Below are positions 44,555 through 53,735 of a stretch of 64,000 nt of DNA, piece after piece. The stretch is from Dichetophora obliterata. Lineage: Eukaryota > Arthropoda > Insecta > Diptera > Sciomyzidae. The stretch is from positions 276,908,503 through 276,972,502 of the forward strand of contig OY986435.1 in the NCBI GenBank assembly GCA_963920525.1. Reading direction: 5' to 3'. Numbering within the stretch: the stretch's first letter is position 1; the number at the start of each line of letters is the position of its first letter. The translations under genes were made by a program, and so were the position numbers. A model generated the notes under the pieces. It saw only the letters and a program-made list of their open reading frames with translations. It made no database searches and was not told the origin of the DNA.

Positions 44555-45008
44555 TTAATTGTTTGACTTAAAGAAGCTTTGTCCGTCCATGGGTCTAATT
44601 TCTGCATCCTCGAACGAGTTTAATCTATAAAAATTACACTGTAAGTCGGATAGATTTTATTTGATCAAAAATATTTTAATTCTGCCCCATTTTCTTAATA
44701 AATATCTGATTTCTGTTCAGTTCTGTAAATTAAAATAAATTATAAATTAATATAAGTTGTTCATAATATAATTTCTTTTTCGCTAAATACTAAATGAAAT
44801 ATTTAATTTCATTGAGTTCCATTTCTAGTCTTTTCTTCAAAGAGTTGACAGACAAAATCAGCTATATTTATGATAAGTGAGTGCACGTAGCATTGAAATT
44901 GTTCGCACCAAAAATGTCGACCTCTCACTGAATATGTTGCATGTACCAGCTCGTTTAGTAGACTTTTAGTCAATAGTTGTGCTACAGTTTTGTCTGCAGA
45001 ACGTGCCC

Positions 45009-46290
45009 AAAGTCAGCACAATACGCTGTAACTTATTCGCTGCCATCATTTTTCAGGACTAAAAATGTGGCGAAATGGCCGTGTGGTTGCCCGTGAGCAC
45101 AAATTTTCGTCCAAAGAAATAATTATGTAATTTTTTTACTTCGAATAAAATTTCTACCGCTTCACATCTAATTGAGAATACTTTTGCTGCGTTGCGGAAA
45201 GTTTCTTCGAAGCAAACTTGATTTGGTTTTCATGACTTTGTGGTAAAATTTGGGATCAAACTACCCCAACTCCTACAGGGCTCGAATCAACAGTCAATCT
45301 TGTTTCCAAATGAGATTTAAAATTTGGTAACCACGTTTCAGTTCTCAAGCTTTGCTTCACTATCTCAACTGCTTTTTTACAATCTCCAGTCCACACAATA
45401 GAATTGTTTTAATAGATCGTACAAAGGAGCACAAACTTGTGATACGTTAGGCAAAAATCTTCCATAAAAGTTTATTACCACCACAAAAACTTTCACTTCT
45501 TTAACCGTTTGAGGAAGGCATACACTCTATCTCCCGGACTTTTTCCGGATCAGTATGCAAACCTTTTTTATGAATGATGTGCCCTGAGTAACACACTTCT
45601 TTACAAAAGAACTTACATTTATCCTGCGCTAGTTTCAGGCCACTGTCCTGCAACACTTTTATGTAGAACTTTCATAACCTATTCTGATGGGTTTTCCTAT
45701 CAGGAGCGGTAATAAGGATATAATTTTAAAAAAACCACCACGCCTTGCATATTTGATAGCAAGCTTTCCATAATTCTTTGAAACAAGACGGGTTCCGAAG
45801 CTAACCCATATTATAAGCGCGTGCATTGGAAAAGTCCTATAGAAATTGAGATTGTGGTGAACTTTCGAGCCACGAGAATTTCTCCCCATCACACATTTTC
45901 GCAAATATATCCTCAATGCGAGGTATAGGGTACTTGTCGAAAGCCAAAAAAGTATTTTAAGTAACCTTAAAATCCCCAAAATCCTCACTTCTCCATTTTT
46001 TTTTAAATAGGCACAATTAACGTGCCCCATCCACTAAAATAAACCGACTTCACCACTCCCATCTATTCCAACTTTTCAATTTCATGATAAACCTTATCTT
46101 TTAATGCCAGTGGCACGGGTATCGGCTTAAAAAACTTCGAAACACTACCTTCCTTTAATGTTAATTTTGCTGATGATTTTTTAAAACATCCCAGAGAACA
46201 CTTAAACAGCGACTTGAATTGACTTTCACTATTGATTTGGGATTCCTCAAAATTAAGCTCTTTAATTTAAATATTGAATTTTCGCAAGAA
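45009..46290 (-). pseudogene. Gypsy reverse transcriptase and RNase H (decayed)
   Basis: On the - strand: LKEGSVSKFFKPIPVPLALKDKVYHEIEKLE, GVVKSVYFSGWGTLIVPI, KKNGEVRILGDFKVT (46030-45960), KYPIPRIEDIFAKMCDGEKFSWL, KKGLHTDPEKVREIECMP, a broken FCGGNKLLWKIFA (the FLGMVNYYRRFLP block) and RNase H remains up to KLQRIVLTL. The order and motifs match Gypsy pol. Many stops and frame changes are present, and the catalytic YVDD box cannot be read. The MADF element splits it from the integrase end. Confidence 0.75.
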
Positions 46291-46299
46291 ATTTCGGCC

Positions 46300-46590
46300 T
46301 TACAATGGCGGACCACCACCCCAAATTACTACAAACGTAACCGGCTTTTTATGGTTTTTAAACGCAACTAGCAAGTAAACCACACCCACAGGTTTCATCG
46401 CAGCGCCTTCGTATGATTTTAAGACTAAATCAGTATTTTTAAGTCCACTTTCAACAAAATTTACAAAATAATAGTATGCCAAAACACTATACTCGGATCC
46501 TGTATCCAGTTGCATATTTTGTTGTACAATAGTATAGTGCCCGGCACAAGCACTTGATACAGAAAATAAAGACGAATTTTCGCCCAAAAA
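46300..46590 (-). pseudogene. Gypsy aspartic protease region
   Basis: On the - strand it reads MQLDTGSEYSVLAYYYFVNFVESGLKNTDLVLKSYEGAAMKPVGVVYLLV. The DTGS triad is the catalytic motif of retroviral-type proteases. It lies between zinc knuckles and RT, as expected. Confidence 0.78.
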
Positions 46591-46599
46591 ATTTAATTA

Positions 46600-46745
46600 T
46601 TTAATGCTTTGATTTCTGCACATTTTTTTTAAATGGCCTCTCTTCTTACATACCATACACTTAAAATTTTTATTACGGCATTTGTTAGTGGTGTGACCAT
46701 CATACCCGCAAACTTGACACTGTCGTTGTTACTGCTTTTGGTGCT
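46600..46745 (-). pseudogene. Gypsy nucleocapsid with two zinc knuckles
   Basis: On the - strand: CQVCGYDGHTTNKC and CMVCKKRGHLKKMC, two CX2CX4HX4C zinc knuckles, followed by the protease region. They bind the element's RNA in Gag particles. Confidence 0.82.
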
Positions 46746-47389
46746 GCTGTCTTTTTAGTCTCAAATTATTTCCCTACTGTTGTTTCCCGCTACTGCTGCA
46801 ACCTGCTATTCTGCTTCTTTTGTTTTTGTTGTTGCCAACAAATAGAAGACCTTCGCTGTGTCTTCTTTTTTAATTTAGCTGCTGAACTCTGATGTCTACT
46901 GTACTCTGTTGTTCTGGCAATCTCGATGGCTTTGCTGAAAGTGCAAGATACTTTGTCTTCCATGAGCAGTCTGTTTTTAATAGGATCATTTTCTTATCCC
47001 ACCACAAATCTAAGGTTTCACCGAAATTGAAGTCCTCAGCCAAAGAACGTTCACGCACTACCCAGTCGTTTAAACTCTCTATTTCCACTTTATATGCTTT
47101 CTAAAATTTCAGACGTTCTACCAAACCCGACTTTGGAGGCGTAAAGTGTTTTCAATTGCTTCCACACATATTGCATATGTCGTTGGATCACTTCCGATCA
47201 ACGCAGGATTTAAAAAACTTTTATAAGCACGTAGGATTTTTCCACCAGTGCCATCACGAAAATTTCTTACTTCACTTTTGCATCCGTTAAATTACTTGCA
47301 ATTAGAAACTGCTCCATTTGAGCTTTAAATACGCACCAGTCTCCTAAATCGTGGTCAAATCGTGGTGCTGTGCCAAAAATTGGGTTCAT
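46746..47389 (-). pseudogene. Gypsy gag, capsid region (broken)
   Basis: It starts at ATG 47389 with MNPIFGTAPRFDHDLGDWCVFKAQMEQFLIASNLTDAKVK, then frames break. Later pieces include SLNDWVVRERSLAEDFNFGETLDLWWDKKMIL. The start lies just 3' of the primer-binding region. It is truncated by stops and frame changes. Confidence 0.65.
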
Positions 47390-47416
47390 CTTTTAGGTAT
47401 ATCCTCGTCGCCACTA
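47390..47416 (-). promoter_or_regulatory. Gypsy primer-binding site region
   Basis: Immediately next to the LTR end (tatca|) the - strand reads tagtggcgacgaggatata. TGGCGACGAGGAT-type sequences next to the 5' LTR are common in insect Gypsy elements and act as the tRNA primer site. The tRNA was not determined. Confidence 0.55.
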
Positions 47417-47495
47417 TGATATACAAGTTCTTTAATTAGCATTTACTTAAAGACTAATCCTATGTTCACACTGAGAGCTGAATGCGCATTTTAGA
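47410..47495 (+). repeat. Inverted duplication of the LTR end, left arm
   Basis: cgccactatgatatacaagt...gttcacactgag...aatgcgcattt is present here and, inverted, at 48848-48932. The arms are about 80 bp and include 5 bases of the primer site, so they are not an LTR copy alone. They bracket the mariner. Confidence 0.7.
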
Positions 47496-47509
47496 GCATT
47501 TACTATATA

Positions 47510-48798
47510 TTGGGGGTTGGAATTAATTTTAAAGGTTTTTTTTTTCGGTTTTTGAGCATTTATTTAGAAACAACGGTACAATGTATATTATTCAAAGTAT
47601 TGTCCATCGTTAGCTACAACATTTTCCCATCTTTCTGGCAGCATATGGATTCCGCGCCGGAAGAACGATTCGTCTTTTGAGGCAATCCACGAATCGACCC
47701 ATTTTTTGGTATCCTCGTAAGAAGTGAAGCCCTGCTCAGCCAAGCCATGCGTCATCCATCTGAATAGGTGGTAGTCGGAAGGTGCTATGTCTGGGCTATA
47801 AGGCGGGTGGGGTAGCACATCCCAATTCAGCGCCTCCAACGTTTCCTTGACGGTTCTTGCAACATGTGGCCGTGCGTTGTCATGTTGAAAAACCACTTTG
47901 TCGTGTCTTTTGGCATATTCCGGCCGTTTAACCGTTAATGCTCGGCTCAATTGCATCAATTGTTGTTGGTAGCGTTCCCCAGTGATGGTTTCGTTAGGTT
48001 TTAGCAGCTCATAGTACACGACACCCTTCTGATCCCACCAAATACACAGCATAAGCTTGGCGCCATGAATATTCGGCTTGGCCCTCGATGTTGATGCATG
48101 GCCGGGTGGTCCCCACAATTTTTTTCGCTTAGGATTATCATAATGGATCCACTTTTCATCGCCAGTAACAATACGATGCAAAAAACTCTTCCTTTTATGC
48201 CGTTGAAGCAGTTGTTCGCACATGCAAAATCGCCGTTCAACGTCTCTCGGCTTCAACTGGTACGGCACCCAATTTCCTTGCTTTTGAATCATTCCCATGG
48301 CCTTCAAGCGTTTGCCGACCGTTGATAAGTCGACTCCCAATGATTCTGACAAATCTTGAAGGGTTTGACACGGGTCTTCATCGAGCAAAGCCTCCAATTC
48401 CTCATCTTCAAACTTTTTCGGCTGGCCCGGACGCTCTTTGTCTTCCGTATCAAAATCACCACTTTTAAACCGACGGAACCAGTACTCACAAGTAGAAATC
48501 GATGGAGCATAGTCCCCGTAAGCCTCAGTAAGCGTGCGTTGTGCTTCAACCGCTTTTTTCTTCAAATGGAAGCACAAAAGTAAACCTTCCCGCAAATTGC
48601 GTTTTGTTGGAACGAAAGTCGACATGTTCACAGAGAAAAAAATATATGTTGTTTACACTTCAGTAGAATGACACGTACTGGAAAATGAAGCTTAGACAAT
48701 GTGCTTTGAAATGAATATAGTCACAGGTGTGCCCGATGCGATCTATTGATAGTTACGCCATCTCTTAGAAAACCTTTAAAACTAATTCCAACCCCCAA
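47510..48798 (-). mobile_element. Full-length mariner transposon (1,289 bp)
   Basis: TA duplicates lie at 47508-47509 and 48799-48800. The 30-bp TIRs begin ttgggggttggaatta and differ from each other at one position in the first 30. The transposase frame between them is uninterrupted. Length, TA target and TIRs all fit an intact mariner, and the near-identical TIRs indicate a young insertion. Confidence 0.94.
47588..48625 (-). CDS. mariner transposase, DD34D, intact
   Basis: From ATG 48625 the protein is 345 residues, the usual mariner length. A codon pair upstream (GTG AAC) is in frame but is not a likely start. The N-terminal HTH region includes LREGLLLCFHLKKKAVEAQRTL and SISTCEYWFRRFKSGDFD, followed by a second HTH with LDEDPCQTLQDLSESLGV. 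Then comes the family signature WVPYQLKPRDVERR. Numbered from the GTG two codons upstream, the catalytic residues are D158 (VTGDEKW), D251 (HDNARPHVA) and D286 (YSPDIAPSDYHLF), with exactly 34 residues between the last two. It would cut and paste the element at TA sites in the nucleus. All key residues are present and no stop or frameshift is seen, so it is potentially active. Confidence 0.95.
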   Translation of the reverse strand: MSTFVPTKRNLREGLLLCFHLKKKAVEAQRTLTEAYGDYAPSISTCEYWFRRFKSGDFDTEDKERPGQPKKFEDEELEALLDEDPCQTLQDLSESLGVDLSTVGKRLKAMGMIQKQGNWVPYQLKPRDVERRFCMCEQLLQRHKRKSFLHRIVTGDEKWIHYDNPKRKKLWGPPGHASTSRAKPNIHGAKLMLCIWWDQKGVVYYELLKPNETITGERYQQQLMQLSRALTVKRPEYAKRHDKVVFQHDNARPHVARTVKETLEALNWDVLPHPPYSPDIAPSDYHLFRWMTHGLAEQGFTSYEDTKKWVDSWIASKDESFFRRGIHMLPERWENVVANDGQYFE

Positions 48799-48847
48799 TA
48801 TATTTATCCCTGTTACTCCTACAAAGAGTTAAGAAAGGGCCATTCGT

Positions 48848-48932
48848 AAATGCGCATTTAGGTCTCAGTGTGAACATAGCATTAGTCTTTAAGTAAATGC
48901 TAATTAAAGTACTTGTATATCATAGTGGCGAT
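48848..48932 (-). repeat. Inverted duplication of the LTR end, right arm
   Basis: It matches 47410-47495 in reverse (aaatgcgcattt, ctcagtgtgaacata, aagtaaatgctaattaaag, acttgtatatcatagtggcg). Confidence 0.7.
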
Positions 48933-49010
48933 TGATTAAAAATTATTTAAAACTTTATATTCAAAACCAGTAAATAGATAGAGAGAAAATGCGTGGTGAA
49001 ATTAATAATA

Positions 49011-49525
49011 AGTAGTAGCATATATCACAAGCAGTATAAAATTTGGTGTGGTTTGCTGCAAAGCTTAGATAATACATTATACTTAGACAAATTGTTTGTG
49101 TTTGTTTAAAGAAAAAAAGTTCCTGATTTAACTCAAACACTATCGTCTGAATCATATAGATCCTTCTCTATTTCGAATACACCATCTTGTTCAATATCCA
49201 ATGCTTCAGATGCAGTCTGGTCAACTAGTGGAAAGCAGTAGTATCAGAAGCCGCAAATCATTCTTTTACACTTAAAAGGTCTTTAAAATTTTTTTGAATT
49301 ACAGCAATAGATGTATTTAAATTATTCATGTTCTTGTAAAGCAATGAAATTAATTAATTAACACATTCAATTTCTGTTTCTTGCATTTTTCGTGCTCACT
49401 TCACAAAATATTTTCAAAAAATAATGCCTAAAAATAACATAAAACAGTCGTTTCGATGTCGGATAAATGTCGTTTCGGGTACCTCGTCACTTTGATTAAG
49501 GTTTTTTTTTTCTCTAAAATAAGGG
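49011..49525 (-). pseudogene. Remnant of piggyBac-like copy 2, N-terminal coding scrap
   Basis: The - strand frames give MNNLNTSIAVIQKNFKDLLSVKE, stop, ... TASEALDIEQDGVFEIEKDLYDSDDSV, stop. The acidic stretch is like the N-terminus of piggyBac transposases but has no diagnostic core. It lies between the Gypsy and the element's right end. Confidence 0.4.
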
Positions 49526-49529
49526 TTAA

Positions 49530-50502
49530 AATATACATTATTAAGGAGTGGGCAAACGTATGCCCCACCCACCAAAATTGATTTCGCAGTCATATACGCG
49601 TATATTACTTTACTTGCAGAAATTCATCATAATTTTGAGTTTTTCTTACTCTTATGTAATATTTATGTAATATTTGTACATATAAAGGTTGGCTTCAGTT
49701 TTGGCTTTAATTTTCTCTAGAATGCGCTAGCAAACAAAAAATTTGACAAAACAATCAGAGTTTTCTTACATTTTTCAAACATTCTTCAAAGTTGTCAAGA
49801 TACCAGTCCCTGATTTTTGGGTAAAAGAAATAGTGCAAAAATGCTAGATGCATTTTTGTAAACTAGATTCACCAATGGTCAAAGTTCGATATTTATGCAT
49901 ACATTTTTTGTATATATGATCAAAAATAATTATCAAAAAATTTATTTTTCATACAAATTTATCATAACTTTTACTTTCCTAATGAATTAGCCACCAGTTC
50001 TCTCGCTCCATAGAGAGCGCAAAGTGAGCTTCAAACTATAAAAAGAAATGGGGTTGTTTCTGTTTCTTCTTTCTATGTTTATCTCAGCACGTAAAGGAAC
50101 GTATATCAAAGTGTAAATAAAAAAATACTTAACGAAACATTGCTGAACATTTTTCTTTCTTTTTGCGCAGATCTTTTATGTTTATATATATTCAAAATGC
50201 GCGAAATACATTATGCATAATTTCACCTGTTACATTTCTTCTTCCAACTCTAAATAATAAAAAACAAATATCAAAATCATTTGAGACACACGGGAGAAAA
50301 TGCCTCTTAACTATTTGGCCTATGCCTATTTATATTTAGATATCGTAACATAAACGTAATACAACGTTTGCTTTTTTTTGAACAAAAGAGTATCATTATA
50401 AACGTATATTTTGCTATTTTAAATTTGTAGAGTTTATTAAACTGGTCGAGTCGTTTCAATTATCCGATACGTTCTTTGTTGTTATTTTCTTGACGAACTT
50501 AA
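49530..50502. other. AT-rich non-coding, nothing recognised
   Basis: No gene or repeat boundary was identified. Confidence 0.4.
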
Positions 50503-51840
50503 CCCTAGAATACTAAACCTTTTTTTTACCCTTTAATACTAAACCTTTCCTGTGAGGCTACTTTTTTAAAAAGTACGAGTTTTCCTTCTTAAATATTTTT
50601 TTTTATTAAAAAAATGGCTTATCTTAAAAAGTATATTTATTATATATAAAAACAAAAGGTAATTCATTTATTTTTTTTTTAAATTTGTTCAAAAAATATA
50701 AATTAAATAGAACACATTTTAAATTTTTTTTTTAAGAGATCATTTTTAAAAATAAATAAAAATTGTTTTAATTTCAAATCAAAAACTTAAATATATAAAC
50801 GTTTAAAAAACATTTGTAGTAGCTTTCATAAAACTAAAAAAGTTTTAATATATTCCATATAGTTTTCTTTGTACATAAAAATGAATTCAGGCTTTTTTTG
50901 GTATATCACATTTATAGCAATTTGGGGATCTATGCTCTAAGCAGTATGATTTATTGCATTTAGCGCAGTAATATATACTCATACGTCTCTTGCTTGATGG
51001 ACAAAACGTACAGGTAGATCTTTTCCCTTTTTTAATTTTTGGTTCTGTATTATCTTGCTGGGCTTCAGAGGGGAGGAAAGAGTCATTAATTGCTTCACGG
51101 ACCAATCGTTGCATAAATCCTTACTTAGCTCTTTCATAAAATCTCGTCTTGACATTGGCTTTATTTTAATTTCTTCACAATTGGAGACATATAAAATATA
51201 ATTGTTCAATACAGCCCTATTTATCATGCCATAAAACATGCAAAGTGGCCAACGCCTGGTTTTGCGGCTGCAACTAGCGTGACCACACATCTGATCATAT
51301 GTGTCAACAGCACCTTTTGTTTTATTGTATGACTCTATGATTGCTGGCTTTTTCGATACAGAATCAACGGTAGGTTCATCGTGCATGGTAGAAACTATGA
51401 GAACAGTTTTATGAGACTTTGGTTTGTAGCTAACAAAAGTCAGTTTATCATGAAAGCCAAACATTGATGTGCCAACACGACGTGATGAATTAAGCTTGAA
51501 TTCTTCTGGAATTTCTCTTTTGTTACTTCTGATAGTCCCAACTAAAGTTAGTTTATATGGCTCAGCAAGCAGTTGTTCAGCTAATGGTATAGATGTAAAC
51601 CAATTATCTGATGTTAAATTTCGATTTGTTCCATGTATGGTTTTTGTAAGGAGCTTACAATAGTATGAACCTAACGCATCTCCAGCAGGAATATCTGCGT
51701 TTTTTCCCAAATATCTTTTGAACAGTCTTTTGAAATTACTAAATAGCCAGGAGTCACATAGAGCTTTGTAAATCAGTCAAATACAGTAGTTCGTAGAAGT
51801 ACAGTAGAAAAAAATCGCGAAGAACGAGTGTAGTGTAAGA
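50503..51840 (-). mobile_element. piggyBac-like element, truncated at its 5' side
   Basis: The left end is ttaa|ccctagaatactaaacct (TTAA at 50499-50502), close to classical piggyBac ends, with a second ccctttaatactaaacctt copy just inside. The C-terminal two thirds of a transposase lie on the - strand. The other end was not found; the element is cut off by mariner-derived sequence at about 51840. Confidence 0.7.
50887..51800 (-). pseudogene. piggyBac transposase, C-terminal part, frameshifted
   Basis: The - strand frame includes KLYVTPGYLVISKDCSK, YLGKNADIPAGDALGSYYCKLL, LTSDNWFTSIPLAEQLL (second catalytic Asp), GTIRSNKREIPEEF, KGAVDTYDQMCG (third catalytic Asp) and RRWPLCMFYGMINRAVLNNYILY. 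A frameshift near 51115 then leads to the Cys-rich domain CTFCPSSKRRMSIYYCAKCNKSYCLEH in the frame ending at 50887. The N-terminal part with the first Asp is missing. It is a different family from the element at 42118, judged by sequence. Confidence 0.85.
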
Positions 51841-52050
51841 AAAAAATGTATGTTTTTGCACCAAGCGGGACTTGACTCTTTTAAGACCCAAATGCTCTTT
51901 TAAAACGTTTTGAACGAATTCCATTGAAATTTTTAGAGCTTTCAAGTCATCTTATTGTTAACCGACGATGAACCAATTACTTCATTCGCTTGGCGTGTTG
52001 CTCATCCGTCGATGTTCTTCGTCGTATTTGATATGGTTCACTTCGACGAG
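51841..52050 (-). pseudogene. mariner/Tc1-type transposase N-terminal HTH relic
   Basis: On the - strand, in shifting frames, it reads DEQHAKRM, RRLTIR, then ALKISMEFVQNVLKEHLGLKRVKSRLVQKH. The order RRLTIRDLA...IS...VQNVLKEhLGLkrVkSRLVpK is the second helix-turn-helix of mariner-type transposases. Frame breaks and the absence of the catalytic domain show it is a fragment. It is distinct from the intact mariner at 47510. Confidence 0.6.
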
Positions 52051-52860
52051 AAAGCGTCGAAGATGAAATTATCCATTTCTTTAAGACGTTTATTTTGTTG
52101 ACATTTTATTATTTATAGCTAATGCAAAAAAAGTCTGCAATTTTATGCCCACCGCATATAAATCAAGTATATTTGTTAGCTACAGCCCTTATATATGTTG
52201 CAGAAAGTACATGACAAATTTTGTTGGTCCTTTTTTTCACATATTTTTCATCAACCTATAGAAATTGTCTCGCGCTCTTAAATGCCAGTCATTGTAATAA
52301 AATGACGTTAATGCTCCCCTATTGGTAGTGAAGTTCTACTCAATATTTCGGTATTGAACAAACTCAGTCCCAATTCCTCCAGAAATATTCGTCTCTTATA
52401 CTCTTTTGTTTGAGTTTCTGTTGCCATTGATTTTTAACCTCAAAACATATGCATTTAACGCTTATACGTCTATCATTTTACAAAAAAAGCATATGGCCAA
52501 CGGTTATTTTTAAGTTCAATGTTATAATTTCCAACTAATTGATCTTAAGTATCAAAACACGCTTTATAGTGATTGCAATAGGATACTATTTTGGGGAGTT
52601 GCTTTTCACCTGCCAATATTACTTTATTGTTATAAAAAGTGCTTAAGACGTTGACGAACCTGTACTGTTTTGGGACATAAAACCAGTTATGCTTCGTTAT
52701 GAAAAAAATTGGCTTGAATGAACCGATCGCTTACAAATATTTGATATGTGTCTTAAGAAAAGTTAATTTTCGAAGGGAAAATTGAAGATAAAAACATTTT
52801 CATCGACTATGCTGTTATTTTTATTGTATAATATGTTTTTAAAAGGTTAATAAGGAAAGA
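52051..52860. other. Non-coding, nothing recognised
   Basis: No recognisable coding or repeats. Confidence 0.4.
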
Positions 52861-53735
52861 AATTTATCAAATCAAATCTAGCTGTGAGCTAGGTTTTTTG
52901 TGAATTTTGCGTTTAAGGCACATGTAAATGGTATGTAATTTTGTGGCATAACTTGGGGACCTGAGCACTACCATCGCCAACTATGTTTAAATATTCGTCA
53001 CTCGGAAATGGGTCATCCCGGCTACTTTAAAGTCTTTTTGTGGCATTGGCTTAATTTTTTTGTGTTTGGAGATGACTCATTTTCCATAGGTCACCAATGA
53101 ACTGTTCAGACCCGATGCAAACAGAGTCCACCACCACTTCTTGCCATAAATGGCCACCATTAAATAAAATACGGCGGCATCATAGTATAGCCCGAACAAT
53201 TGCTAAGGTGCGTAGGCGTCCAACTTCGTCACAATTTCCATAACATCACGTTCAATCAGTGCATGATTCGGATATTTGTCGTATTTTATGACTTCGGTAG
53301 ATGACCAGGTAACTACTACCTTTCTTCCATTTGGGAACCCGAAATCAGCTAACGGCTTATAAGTCACGACAACCGGCCTGTCTGTGCTTTTTGGTTTGGA
53401 CCATTCAGTGGATGTACTCGGCTGCAGCTCAAAACTATTTGGTTCAGGCATAGCACGCATGGCCAATATTGATAGCGTAAGAAGCGACGGTATATAGGGC
53501 ACAGTTTGCGGCCCCAAAAAGTCCTCGGTAGTATAAATTTTGATTTCTCCCGCCATTTCCGTGAAAACGTGTTCATCTATATTTGGTATAACTTCATCGA
53601 TGTCTTCATCATCTGTTAGTTTATCCACCTTCGTGTGTGGGCACAGCAAAATTTGAATAATTTTTTCCTCGCTTGACGACCAGCAATTGATGGTTGCTTC
53701 TAGCTCATGCGCTGTTTAATACTGATGCCGACTCA
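52861..53735 (-). pseudogene. piggyBac-like transposase relic with central deletion
   Basis: The - strand N-terminal part reads HELEATINCWSSSEEKIIQ, CPHTKVDKLTDDEDIDEVIPNIDEHVFTEMAGEIKIY, then PKSTDRPVVVTYKPLADFGFPNGRKVVVTWSS, ending in a stop at 53203. Further on (about 53200-52950) come GLYYDAAVFYLMVAIYGKKWWWTLFASGLNSS and KHKKIKPMPQKDF. LTDDEDID and GKKWWW..LF are typical of the start and end of PGBD-like transposases. The catalytic middle is missing. Terminal repeats were not found. Confidence 0.6.

Larger units (their letters stand above)
40935..45008 (+). mobile_element. TIR element with GGGCRCGTTCTGCAGA ends and a MADF/Myb-like gene
   Basis: The left end is gggcgcgttctgcaga and the right end is the complement of gggcacgttctgcaga. 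It splits the Gypsy between RNase H (KLQRIVLTL to the right) and its end (AYDYDIVHL to the left). A clean target duplication is not visible. It carries a plus-strand MADF/Myb-like frame (41335-42113) and was itself hit by a piggyBac-like element (42118-44554). GGGC-type ends plus a MADF/Myb-type second protein recall PIF/Harbinger elements, but no Harbinger transposase is present. Confidence 0.6.
47417..49010 (-). repeat. Gypsy 5' LTR, disrupted
   Basis: It begins on the + strand with tgatatacaagttctttaatt (47417), matching the left LTR. It is then interrupted by an inverted duplication carrying the mariner, and resumes near 48931 with tattcaaaaccagtaaatagatagagag...aatgcgtggtgaaattaataa. Similarity to the left LTR stops near 49010, so its outer end is probably deleted. 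Confidence 0.55.
38350..49525 (-). mobile_element. piggyBac-like element, copy 2, host of the nested insertions
   Basis: The left end is ttaa|cccttatgagagtgacgagg (38346 on) and the right end is ...cctcgtcactttgatt...aataaggg|ttaa (to 49529). TTAA lies outside both ends. Without the Gypsy insertion it would be only about 1.4 kb. On the - strand near the right end (49255-49110) is an acidic coding scrap, EALDIEQDGVFEIEKDLYDSDDSV, ending in a stop, plausibly the N-terminus of its former transposase. It is oriented opposite to copy 1. Confidence 0.65.

Noticed and set aside
48098..48583. Several + strand frames opposite the mariner transposase
   Set aside because: They are antisense shadows of the intact - strand transposase gene.
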